Below, one piece after another: positions 7,904-15,299 of a DNA stretch of 64,000 bases. The position numbers and the translations under genes were made by a program. Positions within the stretch are counted from its first letter, which is position 1. Every line of letters starts with the position of its first letter. The stretch lies in NCBI RefSeq assembly GCF_011762195.1, contig NZ_JAASQK010000005.1, positions 337,897 through 401,896 of the forward strand. Reading direction: 5' to 3'. The notes under the pieces are model-generated. The model saw only the letters and a program-made list of their open reading frames with translations, made no database searches and was not told where the DNA came from. The stretch comes from Sphingomonas oligoaromativorans. GTDB lineage: Bacteria > Pseudomonadota > Alphaproteobacteria > Sphingomonadales > Sphingomonadaceae.

Positions 7904-8671
7904 CTATTGCCGACCGGCCATGACACCGCCGTCGACGGGGAGGACGACGCCGGTGATCCAGCTCGCCTGATCGGAGGCGAGGAACAGAAGGGCTTCCGCC
8001 GCATCGGCGGGCTGACCGTTGCGGCCGAGCGGGTGCAGCGCATTGAACGTCGGCAGCACCGCCTTGACCTGCTCGGGCGAGAGGAAGGTGTCGTAGACCG
8101 GCGTCTCGATGACGGCCGGCGCGATCGCGTTCACGCGGATGTTGTCCGGCGCCAGCTCGATCGCGAGATTTTTGACGAGGGCGTGGACGCCAGCCTTTGC
8201 GACCGAATAGGCTGACGATGGCGTGGCGCCGATCGCCTGCAGGGCCCACATCGAGCCTGTCTGAACGATCGCCCCACCGCGGCCCTTCATCGCGCGTGCC
8301 GCCGCCTGGGCGGTAAAAAACGTCCCCTTGAGGATGCTGTCGAGCATCCGGTCCAGCTCGGCCGCGTCGACCTCGAGAAAAGGTGTCGGCTTGAAGATGC
8401 CGGCATTGTTGAAGAGCACGTCGAGCTGGCCGAACCGATCGAGCGCGACTTTGACGAGCGCTGCGCCGGTTTCGGGGTCTGCCACGTCGCCGGTGATGAT
8501 CGCGACGTGGGAGCCGGTCGCGTCAATCTCCCGCGCGGCCGAGTCGAGTTTGCTCGAATCGCGTCCGCTCAGCACAACGGAACCGCCTTCGCGGACGAAG
8601 CGCGCGGCCACTTCCTTGCCGATTCCCGAGTTACCGCCGGTGACGATCGCGACTTTGCCTTCGAAACGCAT
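7904..8671 (-). CDS. SDR family NAD(P)-dependent oxidoreductase
   Basis: A 255-residue classical short-chain dehydrogenase. It has the Rossmann motif TGGNSGIGKE near the N-terminus, NNAG (LFNNAGIF), the catalytic Tyr-Lys pair in SAYSVAKAG, and a C-terminus ending DGGVMAGRQ. The ATG at 8671 has GGAG upstream and is preferred over the longer start at 8716. It is the first gene of the operon with OYE, ICL/PEPM and the hypothetical protein. A CTATCTATCGGTAG palindrome lies 17 bases upstream, so it is probably repressed by the divergent TetR at 8780. The substrate is unknown; an aldehyde, ketone or quinone is plausible given the OYE partner. Confidence 0.93.
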   Translation of the reverse strand: MRFEGKVAIVTGGNSGIGKEVAARFVREGGSVVLSGRDSSKLDSAAREIDATGSHVAIITGDVADPETGAALVKVALDRFGQLDVLFNNAGIFKPTPFLEVDAAELDRMLDSILKGTFFTAQAAARAMKGRGGAIVQTGSMWALQAIGATPSSAYSVAKAGVHALVKNLAIELAPDNIRVNAIAPAVIETPVYDTFLSPEQVKAVLPTFNALHPLGRNGQPADAAEALLFLASDQASWITGVVLPVDGGVMAGRQ

Positions 8672-8687
8672 TGCTAATCTCCGTATG

Positions 8688-8705
8688 CTATCTATCGGTA
8701 GGTAG
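8688..8705. promoter_or_regulatory. TetR-type operator upstream of the SDR-OYE operon
   Basis: CTATCTATCGGTAGGTAG lies 17 bases before the SDR start, in the 108-base divergent promoter region. Its first half is identical to the site 42 bases away in front of the TetR gene, so a single repressor could control both directions. Confidence 0.65.
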
Positions 8706-8747
8706 TCGATGCACACCGAATATGACTGGAAAAGTCCGCTGTCAACG

Positions 8748-8765
8748 TCTATCTATCGATAGAGA
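8748..8765. promoter_or_regulatory. TetR-type operator upstream of the tetR-mug-alkB operon
   Basis: TCTATCTATCGATAGAGA contains the perfect palindrome CTATCGATAG with TATC/AGAG extensions. It is the most symmetric member of the site family and abuts the ribosome-binding region (GAGAAGGAG) of the TetR gene at 8780, fitting autorepression. Confidence 0.65.
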
Positions 8766-8779
8766 GAAGGAGTCGTATC

Positions 8780-9364
8780 GTGAGTGAAACCGCAGAGAAG
8801 TTGATGGATCTGGCAGAGGAGCGGATGCGCGAGGCCGGCTATCACGGCTTCAGCTTTCGCGAGCTTGCGGCCAAGATCGGGATCAAAAGCGCCAGTGTGC
8901 ACCACCATTTCCCCACCAAGGCCGACATGGCGGCCGCGGTGGCGAGGCGCTATCTTGAGCGCTTCCTGGAGAATGTCGCGCCGCAGCCCGGGGAAAGCGG
9001 GGAGGACGTCATCGCCGTATATCGGTCCGCGTTCCGTCGCTCGATTGAGCACGATGGCGGCATGTGCCTGAGCGGAATGCTGGGGGCCGAGTCGGGCGGT
9101 TTGCCGGTCGAGGTTGCGGAAGAGATCGAGAATTTCTTCCGTAAGGCTGTCGAGGATCTGGCGCAGCGACTCGGCGGATCCGAAGAACGCGCTTTCGCGG
9201 TCCTGGCGACGCTCGAAGGCGCTCTCATCCTCGCGCGCGCCTATGGGGAAGTTGCGGCGTTCGATCACGCTGCGGCGGCCCTGACGGACAATGACGCCCC
9301 GCCATTGATGCCGCTGGCATTGCTGAACCGGAAACCTCATGCAGCGGAGAAGCTGCGCGCGTGA
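8780..9364 (+). CDS. TetR family regulator of the divergent SDR-OYE and mug-alkB operons
   Basis: A 194-residue TetR repressor with a GTG start at 8780 behind GAGAAGGAG. The helix-turn-helix is FSFRELAAKIGIKSASVHHHF (about 24-44), followed by PTKADMAAAVARRY. The protein has one cysteine, Cys96, in GGMCLSGMLGAESGGLP. In NemR of E. coli a regulatory Cys lies in a similar GCLxxxLxAE setting, so redox or electrophile sensing is plausible but inferred. Its gene overlaps mug by four bases (GTGA) and is divergent from the SDR operon with two matching palindromes between them. It therefore probably represses both operons and itself. Confidence 0.93.
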   Translation: MSETAEKLMDLAEERMREAGYHGFSFRELAAKIGIKSASVHHHFPTKADMAAAVARRYLERFLENVAPQPGESGEDVIAVYRSAFRRSIEHDGGMCLSGMLGAESGGLPVEVAEEIENFFRKAVEDLAQRLGGSEERAFAVLATLEGALILARAYGEVAAFDHAAAALTDNDAPPLMPLALLNRKPHAAEKLRA

Positions 9365-9888
9365 GCACGACCGAGGCCGACATTCTGGCGTCGGCTCTCG
9401 ACGTGGTCTTCTGCGGTCTCAATCCCCCGCCCGACGTCGCTGCGGGAGGGCATAGTTTCGCGAGCGCCAGCAACCGCTTCTGGCAAGCGCTCTACCTCTC
9501 CGGCTTCACTCCCCGACGCCTTGATCCGTCGGAAGAGCGGTCCCTGCTCGAATATGGCTGTGGTATCACCGCTGTCGTCCACCGGCCGACCAGGCGGGGC
9601 GCCGACGTTCCTCTGCGCGAGTTCAAGGCCGCGCGACCCGATCTGGAAGCGACGGTGCGACGGTATCGGCCTCGGGCGATCGCCTTCCTCGGCAAGCGCG
9701 GGATCGCTGCCATGCTCGATGCGCCGGAGATCCGCTGGGGTTTGCAGCCTTCGCCTTTTGCGGGCGCGATTGCGTGGGTTCTGCCCAACCCGAGCGGCTT
9801 GAACCGTGCCTTCAGCCTCGATGCGCTCGTAAGTGCCTTTTCCGAGCTGCGCACCACGATCTTGATCGATCGCGGGCAGACTCGATAA
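9361..9888 (+). CDS. mug: G/U(T) mismatch-specific DNA glycosylase (Mug)
   Basis: A 175-residue uracil-DNA glycosylase superfamily protein of the Mug/TDG type, which removes uracil, thymine or etheno-cytosine adducts opposite guanine. The first active-site motif appears as VVFCGLNPPPD (Mug has GINPG) followed by ASNRFWQALYLSGFT. The second is WVLPNPSGLNRAF, matching the LPNPSGLS loop of E. coli Mug. Length equals the family norm. The GTG start overlaps the TetR stop by four bases, and the stop overlaps the AlkB start by one base, so the three genes are translationally coupled. Etheno adducts formed by reactive aldehydes are known substrates of both Mug and AlkB, which makes the pairing meaningful. 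Confidence 0.93.
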   Translation: MSTTEADILASALDVVFCGLNPPPDVAAGGHSFASASNRFWQALYLSGFTPRRLDPSEERSLLEYGCGITAVVHRPTRRGADVPLREFKAARPDLEATVRRYRPRAIAFLGKRGIAAMLDAPEIRWGLQPSPFAGAIAWVLPNPSGLNRAFSLDALVSAFSELRTTILIDRGQTR

Positions 9889-10502
9889 TGCCGAGTCGCA
9901 CGCCCCGACCAATCGCGGTCGGAATGCCCGATCTGTTCGGTGCGCCAGAGCTGCCGGAAGGCTTCCGCTACCTGCCCGACGTGTTATCGACGGCTGAGGA
10001 ACGCGAGCTGGTAGGTCTGTTCGAAAGCCTGCCCCTGCAGCCGTTCGAATTTCATGGCTACCGGGCCAATCGCCGTATCTTCACCTACGGGCATCGCTAC
10101 GTTTTCGCGGGACAGCAACCGCGTGCCGACGCGGGCATCCCGGCGCACTTGCGGCCTTTAGCCGAGATCGCAAGCGCGATCGCCGGCGTGCCTGCGGACA
10201 TGTTCGAACAGGTGATGGTGACGGAATACCCCCCGGGTGCGGGCATCGGCTGGCATCGCGATCGGCCGACCTTCGAAGATATCGTCGCCATCTCCTTCCT
10301 CTCGCCCTGCGCGTTGCGGCTGCGTCGGCGCGAAGGGGAAGGCTGGGAGCGACGGTCGGTGCTGATCGAACCGCGATCTGCCTATTTATTGCATGGTCCG
10401 GCTCGCAATCGCTGGCAGCACAGCATCGCGGCGATGGATAGCCGGCGCTTCTCGGTGACGCTGCGGACTTTCCGTCCAGGGCACAGCGCCAAGGACGTCT
10501 AG
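9888..10502 (+). CDS. alkB: AlkB-type 2-oxoglutarate/Fe(II) dioxygenase (DNA dealkylation)
   Basis: A 204-residue AlkB-like dioxygenase that would reverse alkyl damage on nucleic acid bases by oxidation. Iron ligands are visible as HRD in GIGWHRDRPTFEDIV and a second His in RWQHSIAAM. The 2-oxoglutarate-binding arginines are in SRRFSVTLRTF. The N-terminal segment LPEGFRYLPDVLSTAEERELV is the usual start of this branch, and YGHRYVF belongs to the substrate lid. The ATG at 9888 shares one base with the mug stop codon. It is the last gene of the tetR-mug-alkB operon and ends 18 bases before the convergent TetR at 10521. Confidence 0.93.
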   Translation: MPSRTPRPIAVGMPDLFGAPELPEGFRYLPDVLSTAEERELVGLFESLPLQPFEFHGYRANRRIFTYGHRYVFAGQQPRADAGIPAHLRPLAEIASAIAGVPADMFEQVMVTEYPPGAGIGWHRDRPTFEDIVAISFLSPCALRLRRREGEGWERRSVLIEPRSAYLLHGPARNRWQHSIAAMDSRRFSVTLRTFRPGHSAKDV

Positions 10503-10520
10503 GAAGCGCTTAGCGCTCGG

Positions 10521-11216
10521 TCAGGCCGCGACAGACTTGCGACGGCGCGATGTCGTCAGCGCCGGAGGAGGCCCGTCTGCCTCAAAGCCAGCGCGAAGGC
10601 CAAACGCCCTAAGGCTTACGCGGAGCAACTCGTAACGATCTTCGCCGGGAACGTTGTTGCGGATCTGAACGGCGATCCCGTGGGCAAGGGCCTGGAGGAA
10701 ATAGGCGAGCGTCGTGGGGTGAGCCGTTTCAGGCAGCTCGCCCTCCCTTCGGGCCCGCTCGAAACGCGCCGCCAGAACCTCGATGATGCCGGCTTGATGC
10801 GCAGCCACCTCGCGGCGTGCACCTTCGTCGTCGGGCCCAGTCGACAAGGAGGTCAGCAAGCCCATGAACCCGTGCGCCTCGCAGGGAAGCTGCGCTCCGG
10901 CCATGGCATCGCGGAGCAATTCTTCCACGACGTCGCGGATCGTCCTGGCTTCGAGCAGCCTGTGCAGATAGGTCAGATGCTTGTGGGCATGGAGCGCCAG
11001 CGCGCGCTTGAAGAGGCCCTCCTTGCTGCCATAGCAGTGATAGAGGCTCGGGCGCGCGATGTTCATCGCCTTGGTCAGTTCCGCGATGCTGGTGCCGGCA
11101 TAGCCGTGTGTCACGAATGCCCGCAGTGCCGCTGCCAGAACCGTGTCGGGATCAAATTCGCGTGGTCGGCCGCGGGCCACATGTTGGTCGGAACATGGTG
11201 CGAGGGATGTCTGCAT
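10521..11216 (-). CDS. TetR/AcrR family transcriptional regulator (distinct subtype)
   Basis: A 231-residue TetR protein unlike the three related ones in this window. It begins GRPREFDPDTVLAAALRAF; the helix-turn-helix is TSIAELTKAMNIARPSLYHCYGSKEGLFKRAL. The C-terminal domain contains PCEAHGFMGLLTSL, like the GC-rich loop of the AcrR/NemR-like branch. The start at 11216 gives the usual short N-terminus; the longer frame to 11297 overlaps the preceding TetR gene. It lies 34 bases after the TetR gene ending at 11251, on the same strand, so the two are probably one transcript. Two repressors of different type in series suggest layered control, but the targets are unknown. Confidence 0.88.
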   Translation of the reverse strand: MQTSLAPCSDQHVARGRPREFDPDTVLAAALRAFVTHGYAGTSIAELTKAMNIARPSLYHCYGSKEGLFKRALALHAHKHLTYLHRLLEARTIRDVVEELLRDAMAGAQLPCEAHGFMGLLTSLSTGPDDEGARREVAAHQAGIIEVLAARFERARREGELPETAHPTTLAYFLQALAHGIAVQIRNNVPGEDRYELLRVSLRAFGLRAGFEADGPPPALTTSRRRKSVAA

Positions 11217-11250
11217 GTTCACCGCTCGCCCCACTTGGCCTCGCGGCCAA

Positions 11251-11769
11251 TCAGGCCGCGACCGCCTCCGGCAGCAGATCGTGCGTTGCACGGTCATATT
11301 CCGCGGTATCCGAGAAGACGTTCGCGAGGACGGAGGCGCCCGTTATGGTGGCCAACAGCTCACTCGCCTGCTCAGGATCAAGACCGGCATCGGCCATCTT
11401 CTTCGCGTGCATCTCAAAAAAGCGGCGCACCTCCGCAGCAACGGTGGGCGGAAGGTCCTGAGATGCCGCGCCCATCACGATGCATGGACACATCGTGCCC
11501 GCGACGATTGTGCCCCTGAAAGCCTTGGTCCACGCCTTCACGGGATCTGGATCGACCAGCAGCGCCTCGTCGATAAAGTTGGACGCCCATTCCCCGTAGC
11601 GGCGAACGACCGCAGCCGCGAGGTCTTCCTTGGTGGGGAAGTGGTAGTGGACGCTCGAGCTTTTCACGCCGACGTCGGCCGCGATTTCGCGGAAGCTGAA
11701 TCCGCCAAATCCGCCGATCCGCATCCGCTTCTCGGCCGCATCCATAATGGCAGTGGCAACTTCGCTCAT
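11251..11769 (-). CDS. TetR family regulator (third related copy)
   Basis: A 172-residue TetR repressor. The helix-turn-helix FSFREIAADVGVKSSSVHYHF and the following PTKEDLAAAVVRRYGEW are almost the same as in the TetR at 8780, so both should read nearly the same DNA. Cys94 and Cys96 lie in GTMCPCIVMGAA, aligned with Cys96 of the copy at 8780. A palindromic CTATCTATC-type site lies 15 bases upstream of the ATG. It is followed after 34 bases by another TetR gene and preceded, on the same strand, by the DUF1272 gene. The ligand-binding halves of the copies differ, which points to different inducers acting on a shared operator class. Confidence 0.92.
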   Translation of the reverse strand: MSEVATAIMDAAEKRMRIGGFGGFSFREIAADVGVKSSSVHYHFPTKEDLAAAVVRRYGEWASNFIDEALLVDPDPVKAWTKAFRGTIVAGTMCPCIVMGAASQDLPPTVAAEVRRFFEMHAKKMADAGLDPEQASELLATITGASVLANVFSDTAEYDRATHDLLPEAVAA

Positions 11770-11784
11770 ATTGAATCCCTTTGA

Positions 11785-11802
11785 CTATCTTTTGATAGAT
11801 AG
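11785..11802. promoter_or_regulatory. TetR-type operator with spaced half-sites
   Basis: On the minus strand this reads CTATCTATCAAAAGATAG: the same CTATCTATC half as the other sites, but with an AAAA spacer before GATAG. It lies 15 bases upstream of the TetR gene that starts at 11769. Confidence 0.55.
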
Positions 11803-11852
11803 ACGGTTTTACCGAAATTACAATCGCTCGGTGAAGAGTGCTAATCGAGCGC

Positions 11853-12125
11853 TTAGGCCTGCCCCGCAGCCTCTGCCGACGATGGCTGAGGACAGCTTGC
11901 CGACCGCCGTGTGCGCGTCGTCGATGCCGGATACTTTTCCAGCATCGCGTCGGGTCGGATCGGACGCGACTGCAGGTCTCCCCCACAATTCGGGCAGACG
12001 CCGTTCAACGCGCCCTCGGCGCAATCCCGGCAAAACGTACATTCGAACGTGCAGATCATCGCGTCGGGTGTGTCTGGCGGCAGGTTCACGTCGCAGCATT
12101 CGCAATTGGGTCGAAGGTCCAGCAT
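11853..12125 (-). CDS. DUF1272 small cysteine-rich protein
   Basis: A 90-residue protein beginning MLDLRPNCECCDVNLPPD, the hallmark start of DUF1272. Cysteines at about 8, 10, 11, 25, 29, 32, 35, 44 and 47 form zinc-ribbon-like pairs (CTFC-like FCRDC and CPNC), followed by SRPIRP. The longer frame to 12494 is not used because GGGAG precedes the ATG at 12125 and the family begins there. The gene diverges from ogt at 12221, with a palindromic TetR-type site between them. The function of DUF1272 is unknown; the cysteine content would suit metal binding or thiol sensing. Confidence 0.85.
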   Translation of the reverse strand: MLDLRPNCECCDVNLPPDTPDAMICTFECTFCRDCAEGALNGVCPNCGGDLQSRPIRPDAMLEKYPASTTRTRRSASCPQPSSAEAAGQA

Positions 12126-12183
12126 ACGCCGTCTCCCGTGTCGAAGCGTGGCATCGCCGGGTTGGCGATCACGCGATAAACCA

Positions 12184-12203
12184 TATCTATCTATCGCTAG
12201 ATC
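12184..12203. promoter_or_regulatory. TetR-type operator between the DUF1272 gene and ogt
   Basis: TATCTATCTATCGCTAGATC contains the CTATCTATCG half of the site family and a weaker TAGAT right half. It ends 17 bases before the ogt ATG and starts 59 bases before the divergent DUF1272 start, so one bound repressor could affect both. Confidence 0.55.
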
Positions 12204-12220
12204 AATTTTGAGGCAACGAT

Positions 12221-12748
12221 ATGTTGGGTGTTGGAGCACTTCGATACAAGCCAATGCCGTCGCCGGTGGGTACGCTACGCCTAGTTGGGAGCGATGAAGG
12301 ATTGGTCGCGATTCTATGGGAAAACGACCGGCCCCGCCGGGTGCCCGTGGCAGCGATGGCTCAGGAGGGAGACAATGCTCTTCTTCGAGAAGTCCAGCAC
12401 CAGCTCGCCAGTTATTTTGAGGGCACTTTGCAAAAATTTGATTTGCCGCTCGATTTTCGGGGCACCGATTTCCAGCGGCAGGTCTGGTCCGCACTGCTGG
12501 ACATTCCGTTCGGGCAAACGCGCAGCTATGCTGACATTGCGCGCGCTATCGGCAGGCCGATCGCCTACCGCGCCGTCGGCGCCGCTAACGGACGTAACCC
12601 GATCTCCATCGTCGCGCCCTGCCATCGTGTCATTGGCCATAACGGCGGACTGACCGGCTTTGCAGGTGGGATCGAGGCAAAGCGCTATCTCCTCGAGTTG
12701 GAGCGTCGCCCCCCCCCCGTCGTCGATGATTCTCCGACGCTACGCTGA
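12221..12748 (+). CDS. ogt: Methylated-DNA--[protein]-cysteine S-methyltransferase
   Basis: A 175-residue suicide repair protein that takes O6-alkyl groups from guanine onto its own cysteine. The active site is PCHRV (Cys134) in ISIVAPCHRVIGHNGGLTGFAGG. The helix-turn-helix segment FQRQVWSALLDIPFGQTRSYADIARAIGRP is complete. There is no Ada-type regulatory N-terminal domain, so it is the Ogt form. GAGG precedes the ATG at 12221. With mug and alkB 2.5 kb away it makes a third alkylation or adduct repair gene in this region, and it carries the same operator motif in its promoter. Confidence 0.94.
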   Translation: MLGVGALRYKPMPSPVGTLRLVGSDEGLVAILWENDRPRRVPVAAMAQEGDNALLREVQHQLASYFEGTLQKFDLPLDFRGTDFQRQVWSALLDIPFGQTRSYADIARAIGRPIAYRAVGAANGRNPISIVAPCHRVIGHNGGLTGFAGGIEAKRYLLELERRPPPVVDDSPTLR

Positions 12749-13030
12749 CTAGAGTCCTCTGCACTCTACGACAATTTGGACGATCCACAGGTGGCACGAT
12801 CCTGCTGCTCAGATTTCCGCCGTTAATGCGGCAGGGTCGCGACTCTTCCCGCGCGATGGACGCTTCGGGGCATGGATCCCTCCATGTGAAACTAGGTGTG
12901 ATCTACGCCACAGCGGCCAGCGAGCGCCAATCGTTTCCGAAGCCCTGCTTCCGCGTTGCTTCCGCGCCACATTACCCGGCTTGGGAGCCCCCGAAGGGGA
13001 GGCTTAACTCGTTGATTTTAGCGGGGAAGC

Positions 13031-13105
<75 letters not shown>

Positions 13106-13219
13106 ACGGCCCGATTTCCGCCGCCGCTGGGCGGTGGCGAGGCCGGCCCTATGGAGAAAGCTTCGCGCCCCGTCAAGCGGGCTTGCACAACATTCTGCAA
13201 TCCGCCTAACCGCAGCATC

Positions 13220-13354
13220 ATGGACGCCAGGACCGATCGGGAAAAGCGCCTCGCCGAGGCGCTGCGCACGAATCTCCGCCGCCGCAAGGAACAGGCGCGC
13301 GAGAAGGAAGCGGAAACCCCGCAACCCGAATCGCCGCCGGAGAAAAGCCGCTAA
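13220..13354 (+). CDS. Short basic conserved-type protein
   Basis: A 44-residue, strongly charged peptide (segment DREKRLAEALRTNLRRRKEQAR) that resembles short helical proteins I associate with sphingomonad genomes. It begins at an ATG 114 bases past the tRNA-Thr gene and ends 42 bases before the convergent aminopeptidase gene. A longer reading of the same frame from 13049 would pass through the tRNA and is rejected. Function unknown; the first half is likely one amphipathic helix and the tail is acidic and proline-rich. Confidence 0.55.
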   Translation: MDARTDREKRLAEALRTNLRRRKEQAREKEAETPQPESPPEKSR

Positions 13355-13396
13355 GGGCGGCGGCAACCCGTCCGGGCCACCGCCGCCCCGGACGGA

Positions 13397-15193
13397 TCAG
13401 ACGAGCGGCGCGGTCGCCTGCTCCAGCCAGCCGCGCACGTCGGCGGGGACCAGCGGGCCGATCTCGCGCAGCACGCGGGCGTGATAGGCGTCGAGCCATG
13501 CGCGCTCTTCGGGCGAGAGCATCGCCACCTCGACCAGACGGCGGTCGATCGGCGCCAGCGTCAGCGACTGGAAGCCGAGCATCGCCTTTTCGGCACCCTC
13601 GATCGCCTGCTCCTCGACCAGCACCAGATTCTCGATGCGGATGCCGTAGCCGCCGGTCTTGTAATAGCCCGGCTCGTTCGAGAGGATCATGCCGGCGCGC
13701 AGCGGCTCGTCGCCGCCCGCCTGCCCGCTGCCCGGCGTCGCGATGCGCTGCGGGCCTTCATGCACCGACAGATAGCTGCCGACACCATGGCCCGTGCCAT
13801 GCGCGTAATCGAGGCCGGCCTGCCACAGATATTGCCGCGCCAGCGTGTCGAGCTGGCTGCCGCGCGTGCCCTTGGGGAAGATGGCGCGGGCAAGCGCGAT
13901 ATGGCCCTTGAGGACGCGGGTGAAGCGGTCCTTCATCTCCGCGGTCGGCGTGCCGATCGGCACGGTGCGGGTGATGTCGGTGGTGCCGTCGACATATTGC
14001 CCGCCCGAATCGACCAGATAGAGCGTGCCCTGCTCGATCGGGCGCACCGTCTTCTCCGAGACACGGTAGTGGACCACCGCGCCGTTGGGGCCGGAGCCCG
14101 AGATGGTGTCGAACGACAGATCCTTGAGAGCGCCCGTCTCCTCGCGGAAGGCCTCGAGCTTCGCGGCGGCCGTCAGCTCGTCCTCGCCGCCGTTCGCGGC
14201 CACGGTGTCGACCCAGTGGAGGAAGCGCGTCACCGCCGCACCGTCGCGGACATGGGCGGCCTTGCTGCCGGCGATCTCGACGCCGTTCTTGATCGCCTTG
14301 GGCAGCACGGTCGGGTCACGCGTCTCGCTGACCTTGGCGCCGGCCTCGGCGAGGCTGTCGAAGATCGCGGCGACGGCGCGTTCGGGATCGACCATCACGC
14401 GCTGCCCGGCAAGGCTCGCCAGAGTGCCGCCGAACGCGTCGCGCGGGCGGACATGCACCGCGTTGCCGAGATGCGTCGCGACCGCCTCGTCCACCTTGTC
14501 GGGATCGACGAACAGCTCGGCCGTCGCGTCCGCCTTGAGCAGCGCATAGGCCAGCGCGACCGGCGTGCGGCTGACGTCGGTGCCGCGCACGTTGAACGCC
14601 CACGCGATCGAATCGAGCGCGGAGAGGACGACCGCGTCGGCGCCTTCCCTGGTGAGCCAGTCGGCCACATCCTGCCGCTTGGCCGCCGCCGACTGACCGG
14701 TCAGCGCATCGGGCTGGACGACAAGGCGCGCGTCCGACGGCAGCGGCTGATCCGGCCACACCGCGTCGATCGGATTGGTCTCGACCGCGACCAGCTCGGC
14801 GCCGCGGGCGGCGAGCGCCTTCTTCGCGGCCTCGACCCAGCCCTTGGTGTGCAGCCAGGGATCGTAGCCGATGCGGCCGCCCTGCGGCGCATGATCCTTG
14901 AGCCACGACGACACCGACGTCTCCGGCACCGACTGATAGCTCCACTGATCGGCCGAGACCTGCTCGCGAACCTGAAGCGTGTAGCGGCCGTCGACGAAGA
15001 TCGCGGCCTCCTCCGGCAGCACGACGGCCGTGCCGGCCGAACCCTCGAACCCGGTCAGCCAGGCAAGGCGCTGGGCGTAGGCGCCGACATATTCGGACAT
15101 GTGCTCGTCGGTGAGCGGCACAACGAAGCCGTCGAGACGGCGGCGGGCAAGCTCGTCGCGCAGCGCGGCGAGGCGATCAGCATAAGTGGACAT
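13397..15193 (-). CDS. M24B family Xaa-Pro aminopeptidase
   Basis: A 598-residue aminopeptidase P of the long, three-domain form. Two creatinase-like N-terminal domains occupy about the first 300 residues and the catalytic pita-bread fold follows. Metal ligands can be seen as Asp in YLVDSGGQY, Asp in DGTTDITRTV, His in HGTGHGVGSYL, Glu in SNEPGYY and Glu in RIENL. It removes an N-terminal residue linked to proline. No signal peptide is present, so it is cytoplasmic. The long plus-strand frame opposite it is an antisense shadow. It is the first of several peptidase genes in this stretch. Confidence 0.95.
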   Translation of the reverse strand: MSTYADRLAALRDELARRRLDGFVVPLTDEHMSEYVGAYAQRLAWLTGFEGSAGTAVVLPEEAAIFVDGRYTLQVREQVSADQWSYQSVPETSVSSWLKDHAPQGGRIGYDPWLHTKGWVEAAKKALAARGAELVAVETNPIDAVWPDQPLPSDARLVVQPDALTGQSAAAKRQDVADWLTREGADAVVLSALDSIAWAFNVRGTDVSRTPVALAYALLKADATAELFVDPDKVDEAVATHLGNAVHVRPRDAFGGTLASLAGQRVMVDPERAVAAIFDSLAEAGAKVSETRDPTVLPKAIKNGVEIAGSKAAHVRDGAAVTRFLHWVDTVAANGGEDELTAAAKLEAFREETGALKDLSFDTISGSGPNGAVVHYRVSEKTVRPIEQGTLYLVDSGGQYVDGTTDITRTVPIGTPTAEMKDRFTRVLKGHIALARAIFPKGTRGSQLDTLARQYLWQAGLDYAHGTGHGVGSYLSVHEGPQRIATPGSGQAGGDEPLRAGMILSNEPGYYKTGGYGIRIENLVLVEEQAIEGAEKAMLGFQSLTLAPIDRRLVEVAMLSPEERAWLDAYHARVLREIGPLVPADVRGWLEQATAPLV

Positions 15194-15299
15194 GGCGCCT
15201 AGATAGTCCTCTTCGCGGGCCGGAGAAAGATCGCCGGAAGACGGATTCTCCGGGGTTGGGGATCGGCTCGGCTCATCGGCCGTTCATGCTGGGCGAGTC

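Noticed and set aside
13481..15202. Plus-strand open frame of 573 codons opposite the aminopeptidase gene
   Set aside because: It is the antisense shadow of a well-supported M24B gene in GC-rich DNA; its sequence is rich in Arg, His and Gly with no domain.
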